From assembly GCA_030737875.1 (NCBI GenBank), contig CM060915.1, positions 355,443,863-355,507,862 on the forward strand: 64,000 nucleotides of DNA. The letters run 5' to 3'. Below the pieces are notes generated by a model that saw only the letters and a list, made by a program, of their open reading frames with translations, was not told the origin of the DNA and ran no database searches. Numbering within the stretch: the stretch's first letter is position 1; each line of letters begins with the position of its first letter. A program made the translations under genes and the position numbers. Shown here one piece after another: positions 1-12,036 of this stretch. This DNA comes from Allium sativum (lineage: Eukaryota > Streptophyta > Magnoliopsida > Asparagales > Amaryllidaceae).

Positions 1-814
1 TAACGTGAGTAAACCTCACCTTCTACCTATATGTTTGTGCATACAAGTGATTGAAGAATGATGTGTATGTTTGAATTGTTTTTCTGCTGTGAACACATGT
101 ATTTACCTTCCTGTTGAACTAAATTTCTGCTATTATGCCAAGTATTATTGCATAAGTAAATCGAGACTTAGTTCCTACACACACTCAAGTTCATACGCAT
201 GTACACATTGCACTGATTAGCTAAGTTATATACTGATCTCACAGGAAATGTTTAAACTTCCTTGTACTGTTAAAACAAGTTTGCAAACATGAAATTCAAC
301 CACCACGAATTCGAATCTCAGGGTGTTAAACCCGAGCGCTATACAAAAACATGAATTTAGAAACAAACACCATGAGTTTTAATTGAGTAGATCAAGAGGA
401 AAGTTAATTTAGTCGAAAAATGGAAATTTGCTAAGTGTTGTTAATATACATGATTATAAATCACGTGATCATGTGTACATGGGCGTAATAACCTCTAGAA
501 CGTAGGAAAAATTCTAAACTAAGTTCGTAATGTGTCGTTTTGGAGTTTGATAGAGTTTTGGGGTGGTTTTCTCGTGTTGGCTGTCCCGGGGTTCACGTCG
601 AACTGCACCATGCTGGTGGCAGTAAGAGACGCCGCGCCAAGGGGGATGGGAGTGGTTGGTCAGTGGCGAGGGGTAGATGGAGGCGTCAGACCTCCGGTGG
701 CCTGAGGCGTTGGGCTGGGGGAGATTCTTGGATCGGGTTTTAACAATCAGGATTGGCAAATGATCGGGCACAGGGAGTTGTCGGTAGTCAGGGCATTGGG
801 CACGGTGACTGAGA

Positions 815-1135
815 AGGTTGGTACTTTGGCAAGGTTGGCATTTTGACAAGTGATCGGGAAAAAGGTTGGCACGATGACTGGAGAAGATCGGCAAGGAAAA
901 ACATAGTGTTTTCTGGACCTGGTACTTTGAAAATCGAAAGTACCACCTGGTACTTTAGCTGAGAAGAAATTACAGGTCGCGGCAAGGGATTTTTGGGCTG
1001 GAGCACGGTGGCTAAGGCTTGGTATTTTGGCAATCGGAAGTACCACCTGGTACTTTGGTGGTTGGCTGGAAACCGAGTGCTGGAGTAGTTTTCCCATGCG
1101 CACACCGCAGTTTTAAAACTGGTACTTGGTACTTT
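815..1135. repeat. GGTACTTTG repeat cluster with palindromes (A LTR)
   Basis: The word GGTACTTTG and close variants recur many times here. Two perfect inverted repeats lie inside. At 937-956 the arms AAAGTACCA and TGGTACTTT are separated by CC. At 1038-1055 the arms AAGTACCA and TGGTACTT are separated by CC. The same palindromes are kept in the 3' LTR (about 21769-21786 and the 21870s). Confidence 0.75.
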
Positions 1136-1684
1136 GATCAAAACATTAACCAAAGTGATTTTTGAATAAATTTTTTAAATTAAAAGTAGTTTAATTTAAA
1201 AATAGAAAATAAATAAAAATAAAGAAGAATTATAGAATTAAATAAAAAGAGAAGTTTTATTTAAAAGTATCGTAGACAAGGCGGAGGAAGAAAATAGCAG
1301 AATTACAAAGAGCAGCGCTCGACTATAGGAAGTCGACGGTTTTGATTTTGAAAGGAAAAAGAAATAATTTAAATAAATTATAAATTCCATTTATTTATGA
1401 TAAACTAGAAGTAAGAAAATAATTTACAAGAAGAACAGAGATGTTAAACATCGTATAAACTCAGATAACAAATGATGTAAAATACCATGTGCGATGCACA
1501 TGCTTTATCTGTTCAAATATAAAAGATGTGTAAACTGAAATAAAAAGCATGTTAAGTTGATAATTTAATATCAGTTATAAAAGACATTACGTATTTCAAT
1601 TCGAAGAGACCGGAATAAACATTCCACTTCAATTCAGTTTCTACGTTGTAAGTCGAAGATTATCAAGGATAATAAAAGACAGAG

Positions 1685-1689
1685 ATATG
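1685..1689. repeat. Target-site duplication of element B, left copy (ATATG)
   Basis: ATATG directly precedes the TG start of element B and is repeated directly after its CA end at 16655-16659. A's other LTR (around 22513) carries this site once, uninterrupted, which gives the pre-insertion state. Confidence 0.93.
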
Positions 1690-2547
1690 TGTAACGACCC
1701 GGAAAATCTGAACCGATTTAAAAAAATTTAATTGGCTATTTTAGTGGATTTTAAATATTTAAAATAAATATTTTAAATAATAACGAAGAAAAGTAATTTT
1801 GAATCGACATTGAAAATGAATATAATTATTTCTAATTATAAACAAGGCATGAAATGGTGCGGTAGTTTCAAAATTTGAATTCAAACTTTGGCTGATTGTA
1901 CCAGGTGCAAAACAAAACGGATTTGAGTGAAACCAAAAATATTTAAATCTGTTAGTGAATATCTTTCTAAAGAATATGAAAAATAAAAGTTTTATAGCTG
2001 GAAGCAAAAGTTATGGCAAAATGAATTTTCAGAAAGGTCGCTATAGAGTTTATATAGCCCGAGAAAATGGCCATTTTGCAAACGACCTCGGAATTCGACG
2101 AAACCACTTTTGTTGGATCCGAGATGTCAAATTATTGCTATGTTTCAAATTTCATAATTTTTGAAGTTAATATGTGAGCGTGGCAAAGGAAAACGTGTTT
2201 TGGTCAATTACAATTAAATTGGATCGACCAGAAATGGGCTATTTTTCAAACGGTCTCAGAATTCGACGAAACTAGTTTTGTTGGGACAGTATCATCAAAA
2301 CATAGCTAGATTTATTTTTCTGGAATTTTTCGAATCAGTTTGTGGCCCTGGCAAATTGAAATGTACGTTCAAATCGAATATTGAATGTTTTATACTTTAA
2401 TTTGAAGGAAAACTGATTGAAATAGTCGAATGGGCCTACGAAACATATCCCATTGTGTTCGGAATGGGGGTAAAACGCTAGGGACGACAGTCGTTGGGTC
2501 TGGATTGGCGTTCGTGTGTGGAAGGGGGTATTTTCGAAATTTAAAAA

Positions 2548-2556
2548 TATATAAAT
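2548..2556 (+). promoter_or_regulatory. TATA-like box in B 5' LTR
   Basis: TATATAAAT lies about 860 bp into the LTR and is followed by a pyrimidine-rich stretch with TCTTCTCTCTCCC, typical of a plant transcription start. The 3' LTR has lost it: the same place reads ATATTAATTAAAG near 12895. The start site itself is inferred. Confidence 0.45.
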
Positions 2557-4030
2557 AAAAAAAAACGTGATTGGTCCACACATTCTTCTCTCTCCCTTTT
2601 TTTTCTGAAAGCCCCCCGATCAACGGCAGCGCTGCTTCGATCCTTCCCTCCTCTTTTCCTCTCGACCCACGCCCTAATATCGAGCGCCCCAGTTAAGGTT
2701 TTTGAAGAGCTCCTCCTCCTCTCCAAATCCATACTTGATTCACCTCCCCTCGCCCTGTATTTCGTTCGAACGGAGGTCACGAAGTCGCGTAGTTCACCCT
2801 CGAAATCCTCCTCACTGGCGCACGCGAGTTCAACGCGGTTGGCACCCCCTGGAGCGGTTTTTGAAGCTCTCTTACGTTGCAAAGGCCGATCGACGAATAG
2901 CTTCACGGATCGAGCAAAAATTTAAAACCTAGTTTTGAACAGGTTTGAAAAACATACGGCAGTTTATTTTATTTTATACACTATAGCACTTCTAAGCGCT
3001 ACGGTTTTTGATTTCACTGTAAAAATCATATCTTTTTCATTTGTTGACGAAATTCAGTGAAACAAGAGACAGTGGACTCGTGTGGACGTCTTCTACATTC
3101 TAGAAGAGACCGCGTATTTTTCTGAGCCTTCTACTATTTTTGGTGGAGTGGAACCCAATGTGAGATTTCTGAATTATAAATGATATGGAAAACGACGATG
3201 TGTAAATTATATAGTCGAAGTATGAGTTATATAAGCGTTGTACACCTCATGTATAAGCGTTGTATAAGTTGTACGTTCGATGTATAAGTTATATATGCAT
3301 TGTAAAAATTATATATGTGTTGAATGGAAGTGAAATATACTTATATATATATATATACGCCCCTCGTCCACAAACCATGGACGATATTTATTGGTTGTGA
3401 TTGGTGTGAAAATTGATTGATAGCGAATGGTTGATTGGAATTGTTTGTGGTTGAAATTGATTAATTGTGGTTGAAAAATACTCGTTTGTGGTTAAGAATT
3501 ATTTGGTTGAAACCACATAGGATTAGTTTGGGGAAATGAAAAAAAAATACATGCCGCCTGCGTGTGAACTAGATGCATGAAATCCCCATTGTCAAAAGCT
3601 GCGAGGCTTTAAGGTAGAGCGAGGAGCCGTACTAGGGACGACCCCGGTTTTAACTACCCTGCCGTTATGCTGCCGAAATTTTGAATAATATTCATGTGTT
3701 AGAATTATTTTCATATGTTGAAACTATATTCGTGTGTTGAATAGAAAACCTTCATGTGTTGAATAGAAATTCATTCGTTGAATTGAAATTCATGTGTTGA
3801 ATGGTATTCGTGTTTTAAAATAAATTGTTTTATAATAAAAATCATATTTTTATCATTAATATGAATTATATAAAATAGTCGTGTTTTGAAATAAATTGTT
3901 TTACAATAAAAATCACATTTTTATTATATCAATGAATTGATAAAAATAGTGAGGTGTTGAAATAGAAGTCAGTTGGATAAAAATATGATTTTTATCAAAG
4001 GTATGAAAAGAATATGGTTTTAAAATCAAA

Positions 4031-4510
4031 GAATCGATTATATTTATATATATATAAATATAATTAAAATAAATCGAATAACGAAGCTGCAGTTCGTGTT
4101 TTGAAACCGTGATTTCAAACGATTAGTGCGGGAGATCCGACCATCGGATTTTTCCGAAACCGAAACCGTTGGGTTCGCTTTGGAAATACCTTTCCAACGA
4201 CACCAACTTTGTAAAGATCCAATGGTTGGATTGTCTGGAATGTTTAATTCAAATCTGAAGAAAAACAGTGCCAGAATCAATTATAATTATATATAAATGT
4301 AAATATAATTATATTAAATCGAATAACGACGCTGCAGTTCGTATTTTGAAATCGAAACTTCAAACGAGTGTACCGGGAGATTCAACCGTCGGATTTTCCC
4401 AAAACTGGAACCGTTGGATTCGTTTTGAAAAGATCTTTCTAATGATATAAAATTTGTGAAGATCCAACGGTTAGATTTTCAGATATGTGTAAATCAAATC
4501 TGAAACAGCG
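4031..4510. repeat. Imperfect tandem duplication (about 240 bp unit) in B LTR
   Basis: Two adjacent copies share the order TCGAATAACGA, GCTGCAGTTCG, a CGGATTTT block, CCGTTGGRTTCG and AAGATCCAACGG-like words. The first runs about 4031-4272 and the second about 4273-4510. The 3' LTR repeats the pair at about 14385-14850. Element C's LTR carries a single related block near 32750 (GCTGCAGTTC, then a TTTTCAGAAA segment). Confidence 0.7.
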
Positions 4511-5321
4511 CCACGGCCACGTTATGACCCGAAGCGTCGTTTGAATAAATTGGCTATTTTAAAATAAATAAAAATAGTGATAAATCATTATAAAATATTA
4601 TAAACGATATGGGATATGAAATTTAGAAATTAACTGGAGGTTAGCTAAGTCGAATGGTTTCCTGGGTTTTGATCTGATGTTGGTTTCGGCCTTCGGGGTT
4701 AATATTTTGGAAATCGTTCTCTTACTGATTGATGGTTAGTGATTAATGAATTGGAATGAGGCGTATGTTGTGTTTGTGTAACACTAGTTATTTATATACG
4801 CGAGTTGCTCAGAAAGACCGGGTTTATCCCATTCTGAATAACTGAATCGACGATAAGAAATCGAAGATGAAGACGGTGGTTGAAGACCGGAGATCTTCAC
4901 CTCGTTTGGATGGTAACTGATGTCCTGATTGGGAGACATCCCGAAATGTGGATAATGAGTGGTGATCGTCCCGACGTACGTGGAGATCGATGGGTATGCG
5001 AGGTATATAGTGCCTCCGGTTTCGTTCAGACCCAAGACGGACTTGCAAATGGACTGTGTGGCATGCTAAGATGCAGTGATCAGGGCTTCTGTTGAAAAGC
5101 AAAGTCTTGTGGTGATGATCAAAGCACCGCCTGTGTGGCGTAGCTTGGTGTATAATGTGAATTCGCGAACCTCACACCCCGGTATGAACCAGAAATGGGA
5201 GAGGACCTCAGGGAGGACATGCGTTTCTTTCTAGTTAGAGGTGGTGTCGGTGCTTGAACTGACTGACATTTATATTATTTTCACCTATGTGGTTGTTGCT
5301 GTAGCGAGGCACCTCGGTTAT

Positions 5322-5342
5322 ATCGGTCGATCCGGGACCGAT
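5322..5342 (+). other. Perfect 7-bp hairpin in B LTR
   Basis: Arms ATCGGTC (5322-5328) and GACCGAT (5336-5342) enclose a 7-nt loop. It sits where the A and C LTRs carry 8-bp stems (17091-17113 and 34868-34890), after a shared CACCTAT block. In B's 3' LTR the right arm has decayed to GACCAAT. Confidence 0.5.
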
Positions 5343-5702
5343 GGAGTCATTCGTTGGCTCATTTATGCCCCAAAGGGCGGGGAAACGCAGTGTTCAGGAA
5401 TTTTAATCCACATCGATGGACCGACCCTGTTGCTCCAAGGGCCCACCTGAGTCTGGGTCCTGAGACATAGGCTAGATTGTCTCGAAGTCGGTAAGGACTA
5501 TTTTTTGCCTTGGTTCATGATGGAAATCCAATTTCCAAATACGACAACGTGCGGTTTTGATTGTATATATATATATGGCGACATGATATATGGTACCCAT
5601 GCCGTCTATGATTGATTGTTATGATTGGAATTGTTTTCGAAACCTATAAACACTAGTAATAATATCAAATGCTTTTGTTTTATTCGTATCAAGCATATTT
5701 TG

Positions 5703-5774
5703 GCCATTATAAGGTAGAACTCTATCCTCCGGTTTGCGTTGCATTATGTTATGGGAACTGAGTCTTATAATGGC
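5703..5774 (+). other. Perfect 11-bp stem in B LTR (shared 'ATAAGGTA' module)
   Basis: Arms GCCATTATAAG (5703-5713) and CTTATAATGGC (5764-5774). The same stem is intact in the 3' LTR at 16048-16058 and 16109-16119. The 5' arm runs into GGTAGAAC, like GGTAAAAACC after the equivalent arms in A (17402) and C (35174). Confidence 0.6.
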
Positions 5775-5831
5775 TTCATTTTTATAAAAAAAACATTGTG
5801 ATGTTTAAAAGATTTATTTGTTTTAAAGCAC

Positions 5832-5889
5832 TGGCAATCCAATGGAGTAAACCCGTTCCGCGAAAGTGGCGTGGTCCTGTGATTTGCCA
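5832..5889 (+). other. Nested hairpin with GAAA loop in B LTR
   Basis: Outer arms TGGCAA (5832-5837) and TTGCCA (5884-5889). Inner arms CCGC (5858-5861) and GTGG (5866-5869, one G-U pair as RNA) around the loop GAAA. The inner part aligns with A's CCGT-ATTT-ACGG hairpin at 17423-17434 through the shared context CCCrTTCCG...GGCGTrGTC. Confidence 0.5.
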
Positions 5890-6313
5890 TATTATAAATG
5901 TGTTTAAGTAGATTTCTCGTACCAGTCCCATGACTGACTCGTAGTTTGTTTCACTTGCAAACTCGGGTGCCCCTATTTCTACATGGCCAGCCTTGTATTC
6001 AGGTTTTAGCAGGCTCTTTCTGGATAGTTGGAGCTGAAGATGGATTCTATCATTTCTCTTTTTATGCTGTTCAGCTCCTATTGTACATATTTTGTTTGTT
6101 TTCCGCTGTAGACATTTATGTATAGCTGAACTGTATTTGTACTAAGTATGATCCTGTATACTGTGTAACTCTGATGATTTCTTTTATCCAGTGTATTATT
6201 TGTACATTATCTGGTGTATTTATTTATTTCTGTTATGCTATTATCTGTTTATGTGTTATATTCCAAAGATTACCCTTAACACCGCAGTACGGGGTTTTGG
6301 GGTCGTCACAACA

Positions 6314-6325
6314 TGGTATCGGAGC
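6314..6325 (+). other. Primer-binding site of element B
   Basis: TGGTATCGGAGC begins 3 nt after the LTR end. It differs by one base from TGGTATCAGAGC, complementary to the 3' end of plant initiator tRNA-Met, the usual primer of this group. Confidence 0.85.
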
Positions 6326-6562
6326 TTTGGTTAAGCATAGTTCTGGAATATAACATATGAACGAACTCATCAGAAATAGAACCAGTAGTGTTCTAGGACG
6401 AGTAACTCATTACAGATAGGATCAGTAATATCCTAGTATGAGTAAAGTAGAATGAAATACACCCCAGTAGACACATTTACATTCAAGTATTTGTCTATAT
6501 GTTTTGAAATATCTTTTTTGTTGACCTGACACTTTGTCTGCTAATTGCAGACGTACTAGAAA

Positions 6563-9500
6563 ATGAGTGACAGAAACAGAAGAAATAATCGTATGGCTCG
6601 ACAAGCTAATGAGCCAGTTGTGCTCCCGCAGCCAGAATCAGATATAGAAGTTCTATTCAAGTGATTTCGAAATATGGGTGGATCTCCATTCTTAGGCAAA
6701 GAGTCCATTATGGAAACACAAGCTTGGATTCGTTCTACTGAGAAAATCTTTGAACGTTTAAAGCTGAGAGATGATCAGAAAAGATTACTGGCATCTTGGG
6801 CACTCAAAGAAGAAGCTTTGTTCTGGTGGGATTCGATTATTAAGGATGATCCACAGGGTGATATCACCTGGGATAGATTTAAAGTGATGTTCCTAGAAAG
6901 GTTTACTCCTCCTGAAGCAACTGAGCGGTTATGTGATGAATTCTCTTATTTGATACAAGGAGATATGACGATTCCAGAATATCATAAGAAATTCAATGAA
7001 CTCTCTCATTTTGCCCCTCATCTGATTCAAGATCCAAAGAGGAAAAATTTGAGGTTCATTCATGGCCTGCAAAGAAAATACCAGAATAATGTAATGAGAA
7101 ATGTGAAGCTTCCTTTATCTGAAATGATATACATGGCTTACCAGTATGAGGATCTCGACAAGAAAGGTATGTTGCATTACGAAGAGGAAGTCAGTTCTAG
7201 TAATAACGGTGAGTCTGAAACTGATCATCCGGAGGACAATACGATGTATGAGGTCAGCAAGAAGCCTAAAGTCAATCGAAAAAGGGCTAGATCTGAAAAA
7301 GAACCAGCAATGACTGCCATATGCAATAACTGCCATAAGCAAGGGCATTTGCAAGTAAATTGCAGATCTTTAAAGAAGCAAAGAAAGGAAGGATCTACAT
7401 CTAATAAAAGGGTTCATGAGGGCAGAGGATGCCATAAGTGCCATCAGGCTGGTCATATTGCGAAAAATTGTCAGCTAACAAAGAAATCTGAAGCAGTACA
7501 TATAAATGAAGTGGCAGAAGTGCCTGCATCTTCGTCTTCTCAGGAAAGGTCCGATGTTTTGGAAGCCACGCTTAATGTCAAAAATATTCCAGTTAAAGTA
7601 CTGTTTGATACAGGCGCGTCGCGAAGCTTTATTGCAAAGAATGCAGTTAAGAAGTTGGATTTGAATTTGAAGAAGCTCCAAGAACCAATGACTGTCCATA
7701 ATCCAGTTGGGAATTCTCTCGATCTCAGTTGGGTTTGTGGGGTGCCTGTCTCTTTTTCCTACTATAAGTTCCCTACCATCTCCATCGTCATGAATTTTAC
7801 CGAATTCGATCTTATTTTGGGATTGGATTGGTTAACCAAATATGAGGCAGAGGTTAGACGCGCCGAGAGAGTTGTTAAGGCAAAGGCCCAATCAGGGAGT
7901 TATATAACCACACCATGCGAAGGTCCGAATTCAAATAGAAAAAACTTTTGGTCAGCTCTTGATGTTTCTCCTGCTCAAATAGAAAATATTCCTGTAGTCA
8001 CAGAGAATATTCCCGACCTGGTAAAAGATATTCATGTCGTCAAGAATTATGCGGATGTGTTAGAAGAAGTTGTTCGCTTACCTCCGCAGAGAGAAATAGA
8101 TTTCAAGATTGCTTTGATTCCGAACGCAAGGCCAGTAGTGCACACTATTCGGAGAATGACTCTAAAGGAGAAAGAAGAACTAGACAATCAAACTCGACAG
8201 CTTGTATGGAAGGGTCTGATCAGGCCTAGTTTCTCTGATTGGGGAGCAACAGTGGTGTTTGTCCCATAGTCTGACGGTACTCTACGACTATGTGTGGATT
8301 ATCGTGACTTGAATAAGCAGACAATAAAGAATAAATATCCATTGCCGCGAGTCGATGATTTATTGGATCGTCTAAATGGCGCACAAGTATTTTCAAGGAT
8401 GGACCTAGCTACAGGCTTCCATCAGCTTCGTATTGCCGAAGAGTGTGTTCCTATGACAGCATTCAGAGGTCCAGACTTATTCTATGAGTGGTTAGTAATA
8501 TCGTTCGGCCTATGTAACGCTCCAGCTTACTTCGTCGATTTGATGAATCGAGTGTTCAGAGGAGTCTTGAATAAGTTTGTTCTAGTTTTTATTGACGATA
8601 TTCTAATCTTCTCTAAGTCAAAGGCCAAGCATGAAAAACATTTGGAACAAGTTTTAGAAATTCTGAGAAAGAATGTATTGAAAGCTAAACTGTCCAAATG
8701 TATATTCTGGCAAGATGAAGTGAAGTTTCTTGGCCACGTCGTATCGAAAGAAGGAATTGCTGTGGATCCAAGTAAAATTACAGGTATTCAAAACTGGAAA
8801 CAGCCTTGTACTCCCACAGAAGTCCGAATTTTTCTTAGATTGGCTAGTTATTACTGGAAGTTCGTTAAAGACTTTTCGAAGATATCTGGTCACTTAACAA
8901 AGCTTACAAAGAAGCAAGCAAAATTCAAGTGGACTCCAGAATGTGAGGAGGCTTTTGAGAAACTAAAGTTAAGATTAACAACGGCTCCAGTGTTGACGAT
9001 AATCGACGGCAATCAGGATTTGAAAGTCTGGACAGATGCCTCTAGAGAAGATCTTGGTGCAGTATTAATGCAAAGAGGTCAAGTTGTTGCTTATGCTAGC
9101 CTTCAGCTGAAGCCACATGAAAAGAACTACGTTACTCATGATCTTGAGTTGTTGGCTATAGTATTTGCTTTGAAAATCTGGAGACACTATCTTCTGGGTG
9201 GGAAATTTGAATTGTTTACAGATCACCAGTCGTTAAAGTATCTGTTCACCCAGAAAGACTTAAATCTGAGGCAGCAACGTTGGCTGGAGTTTCTTGCAGC
9301 ATATGATTTTGAGATTTTATACACTAGAAGGAATGCCAATGTCGTGGCTGATGCGTTAAGCCGAAAGAATGTAATGATCGCCAGTTTTATCATTACAACT
9401 TCATTGATTGATAAAATATCTACTCTTCAGAAGGATGATCACTTCATTCAGAAGATCAGATAGATAATTCAGAAAGGCGAGCCCTCGAGTTTTCAGGTTG

Positions 9501-10846
9501 ATAATGATGGGATTCTAAGGCTAAAAGGTCGAATCTGTGTTCCTAACATTTCTGAGCTCCGAAAGGAAGTGCTGGATGAATGCCAGAAGTCAAAACTTAG
9601 TATCCATCCAGGAGTAAGCAATATGTATAATGACATCAAACGCACTTTCTGGTGGAGATCGATGAAGAGAGACATTTCTTTATATGTTAGTCGATGCCCT
9701 ACTTGCCAACTAGTCAAAAGCGACCAACAGAAACTTGCTGGATTGTTGCAACCGCTGGACGTTCCTGGTTGGAAGTGGGAACATATTTCCATGGACTTTA
9801 TAGATGGTTTGCCCAGAACCAGGAAAGGAAATGACAGTATTTGGGTGATCGTATATCGCTTCACGAAGACCGCCCATTTCATACCTGTCAGATCGAACCG
9901 AATTGCTCAGAGTCTGGCGTAGATATATTTCAAGGAAATTGTTAGGCTACACGGAGTGCCGATCAGTACAGTTAGCGATAGAGATCCAATATTCACTAGC
10001 AAATTCTGGGAGGCATTTTAAGTAGAACTGGGAACAAAGCTGAATTTGAGCATCGCCTATCATCCTCAGACAGATGGTCAGACTGAGAGGGTGAATCGTA
10101 TTTTAGAAGATTTATTGCGGGCTTGTGTTCTTGACTTTGGTGGATCATGGGAAGACCATCTGCATTTGGCTGAGTTCTCATACAACAACAGCTACCAAGC
10201 AAGCCTGATAATGTCGCCATTCGAAGCATTGTATGGTAGACTGTGCCGATCTCCTGCTTGTTGGGTCGAACCCAGAAATAGACTTGTATTGGGACTTGAT
10301 ATGATCCGCGAGGCTGCCGACAAAGTCGATTTCGTTGAGAAACGATTACTCGCCGCTCAAAGCCGACAGAAGAGCTATGCCGATAGGAGAAGAAGAGATA
10401 TATCATTTGCTGTTGGCGACTACGTATATTTGAAAGTATCGCCGATGAGAGGAGTTATCTGGTTCGGTAAAACTGGGAAGTTGGCGCCCAAATTCATTGG
10501 TCCGTTTCCTATTCTTGAACGGGTTGGAACTCTCGCTTATAGGGTTCAATTGCCTGATTGGTTGCCTGGAGTGCATGATGTATTTCACATGTCTCAACTT
10601 CAAAAGCACGTTCATGATCCAGACTTGATCGTGGAAGAAGCAGCGCAATAGGATATTGAAATTACTCCAGAACTAGCTGTGAGAAGAGAGCCGCTCAAGA
10701 TTATTCGCAAAGAAACCAAAGAGCTGAGGAACAAGAAGGTTCACTTAGTCAAAGTGCAATGGAGTGGAGATCCGCGAGATTGTACTTGGGAAACTGAGAG
10801 CATTCAGAAAGCGTATCCTAAGTGTCGAGTGGATATCTCTGATTGA
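6563..10846 (+). pseudogene. Element B gag-pol polyprotein with chromodomain, six in-frame stops
   Basis: One continuous frame of about 1428 codons from ATG 6563 to TGA 10844, with no frameshift. The codons at 6662, 8267, 9461, 9920, 10019 and 10649 are stops. Gag covers the first 240 residues or so. Two CCHC knuckles follow (residues about 254 and 290; CNNC and CHKC starts). The protease has DTGA near residue 349. The RT has FIDD near 677 where many retroelements have YxDD; this variant is common in plant chromoviruses. RNase H starts with TDAS near 825. Integrase has catalytic D, D and E near 1078, 1139 and 1175, with the expected 35 residues between the last two. A chromodomain (HLVKVQW...TWE) closes the protein. 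The first His of the integrase HHCC finger is replaced by Gln (ECQKSK). The start is chosen because this ATG precedes the gag homology in frame; 6674 would be a late start after the first stop. Confidence 0.93.
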
Positions 10847-12036
10847 CTCCGGTGCAAGGTACATTTACCATATTTTGAAATATCCATTATGTTCTCTGCT
10901 TCGTTGTTATTTTCTTTCATGAATGTAAACTTTTAATTCTATAGTCTGAATGATTTCAAAAGAGCATAGGAATTGATTAGTATATTTTTGAAAAGTTAAA
11001 AACAATTTGATTGTTGTTTGTGTTGTGTGATAGTAGATTTGATTAATTAAATTATTAAAACGATAGTTAATTTAATTAATAAGAGAATGAATGGTAGGAT
11101 TTATTCGATTAACTCACACATTGAACTGATATAAAAATAGATAGAGATATATACATGTGCATTATATATGTTTGAACAGGTAAATGGATTAGCTGTTGAG
11201 TAAAGATTTTATTTGCGTGCCCGACAAATAGGTAAACCTTAATGAGTTGGATGCGAAATATTATTATATCAACTCCTGTGAATGCCATTGGATGCGGAGT
11301 GCTGGTTGTTCTGTGTGTACTAATAAACGTCGCCATAGGATAATAACAATTAATTTTGAACTACATTACATGGCATACTTCTCGAGGATATGCATACTTC
11401 ATCGTATACCACATAAGCATTTGGAGCTTGTGTGACGAGGTGGAAGATTTACCATACAAGCGAGAGGCTTGTATGGCGATGACTATATATTACAGGTTAA
11501 ACTGATGACTGATATGGACCATATAATTGTAACGATAAATTGCCAGATTAATAAAAAAAAACCCCACACGGGTCTGGAGTTGACAATAATCACGTCTCTC
11601 TAGTCATTAGATACGTCACATGGATTATTTATTTCCCACACGGGACGAGGTGACGAGAATTTATTCTCTGGAGCAATTAAAAATATACACTCCCTCAGGC
11701 TTTGACAGGGTGACGAGAATTTATTCTCTGGAGTTATTATCTATACACGCTCCCCTGTAAACACCAGAATATATCACTATAAATATGTGTATGCTTTATA
11801 GGATTTATTGGGTACCTAATACGGCCCAATAAATTTCCAAACCCCTCCCCGTACAAAGGAGGTTATGGCGAATTTTTTCGAAAATTCCGGGTGTTAGCCA
11901 AATTTTTGAAGAATTTGAAAATTCTCAAAAACTGAAAAGTTGGAGAATGGAAGCCAGATTGGAAGTAGAGTTGATTAATCAAACCACTTTCGACTTTGTT
12001 CCTTTTCGGGGACGAAAAGTTTTAAGTGCGGGAGAT
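10847..12036 (+). other. Element B 3' non-coding region and polypurine tract
   Basis: No coding homology between the polyprotein stop and the 3' LTR. A 60-bp-period direct repeat (GGTGACGAGAATTTATTC at 11649 and again at 11709) contains the small palindrome GAGAAT-TT-ATTCTC. The segments near 11205-11240 and 11848-11945 resemble parts of element C's LTR (33436-33480 and 33575-33660). The end carries the motif TTTTCGGGGACGAAAAG and the purine-rich AAGTGCGGGAGA, which serves as the polypurine tract just before the LTR. Confidence 0.75.

Larger units (their letters stand above)
1..1689 (+). mobile_element. Element A 5' LTR, left segment (truncated by window edge)
   Basis: This stretch matches 20833-22517, inside A's complete 3' LTR, nearly base for base, so it is the interior of A's 5' LTR. 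About 990 bp of the LTR lie left of the window. The LTR is interrupted after 1689 by element B and resumes at 16655/16660. It contains no credible gene. The short frames at 514-1153 are on a repetitive GGTACTTTG-rich segment and match no family I recognise. From about 1160 it becomes AT-rich. Confidence 0.9.
1690..6310 (+). repeat. Element B 5' LTR (4621 bp)
   Basis: Pairs with 12037-16654 over its whole length (4618 bp) with scattered substitutions and small indels. Starts TG, ends CA. Contains a TATA-like box near 2548, an imperfect internal duplication near 2034-2390 (shared words such as AATTCGACGAAAC), a second duplication at 4031-4510, and several perfect hairpins in its last kilobase. 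Its open frames (for example 2541-2906 on the minus strand) are on simple C/T-rich sequence and are not supported as genes. Confidence 0.92.

Noticed and set aside
2541..2932. Overlapping 76-121 codon frames on both strands in B's LTR, repeated at 12899-13284
   Set aside because: Composition-driven (CT/GA-rich), no homology recognised, present twice only because the LTR is.
6563..10846. Programmed stop-codon readthrough in gag-pol
   Set aside because: Six stops scattered through conserved domains at different places from those in E; decay is simpler.
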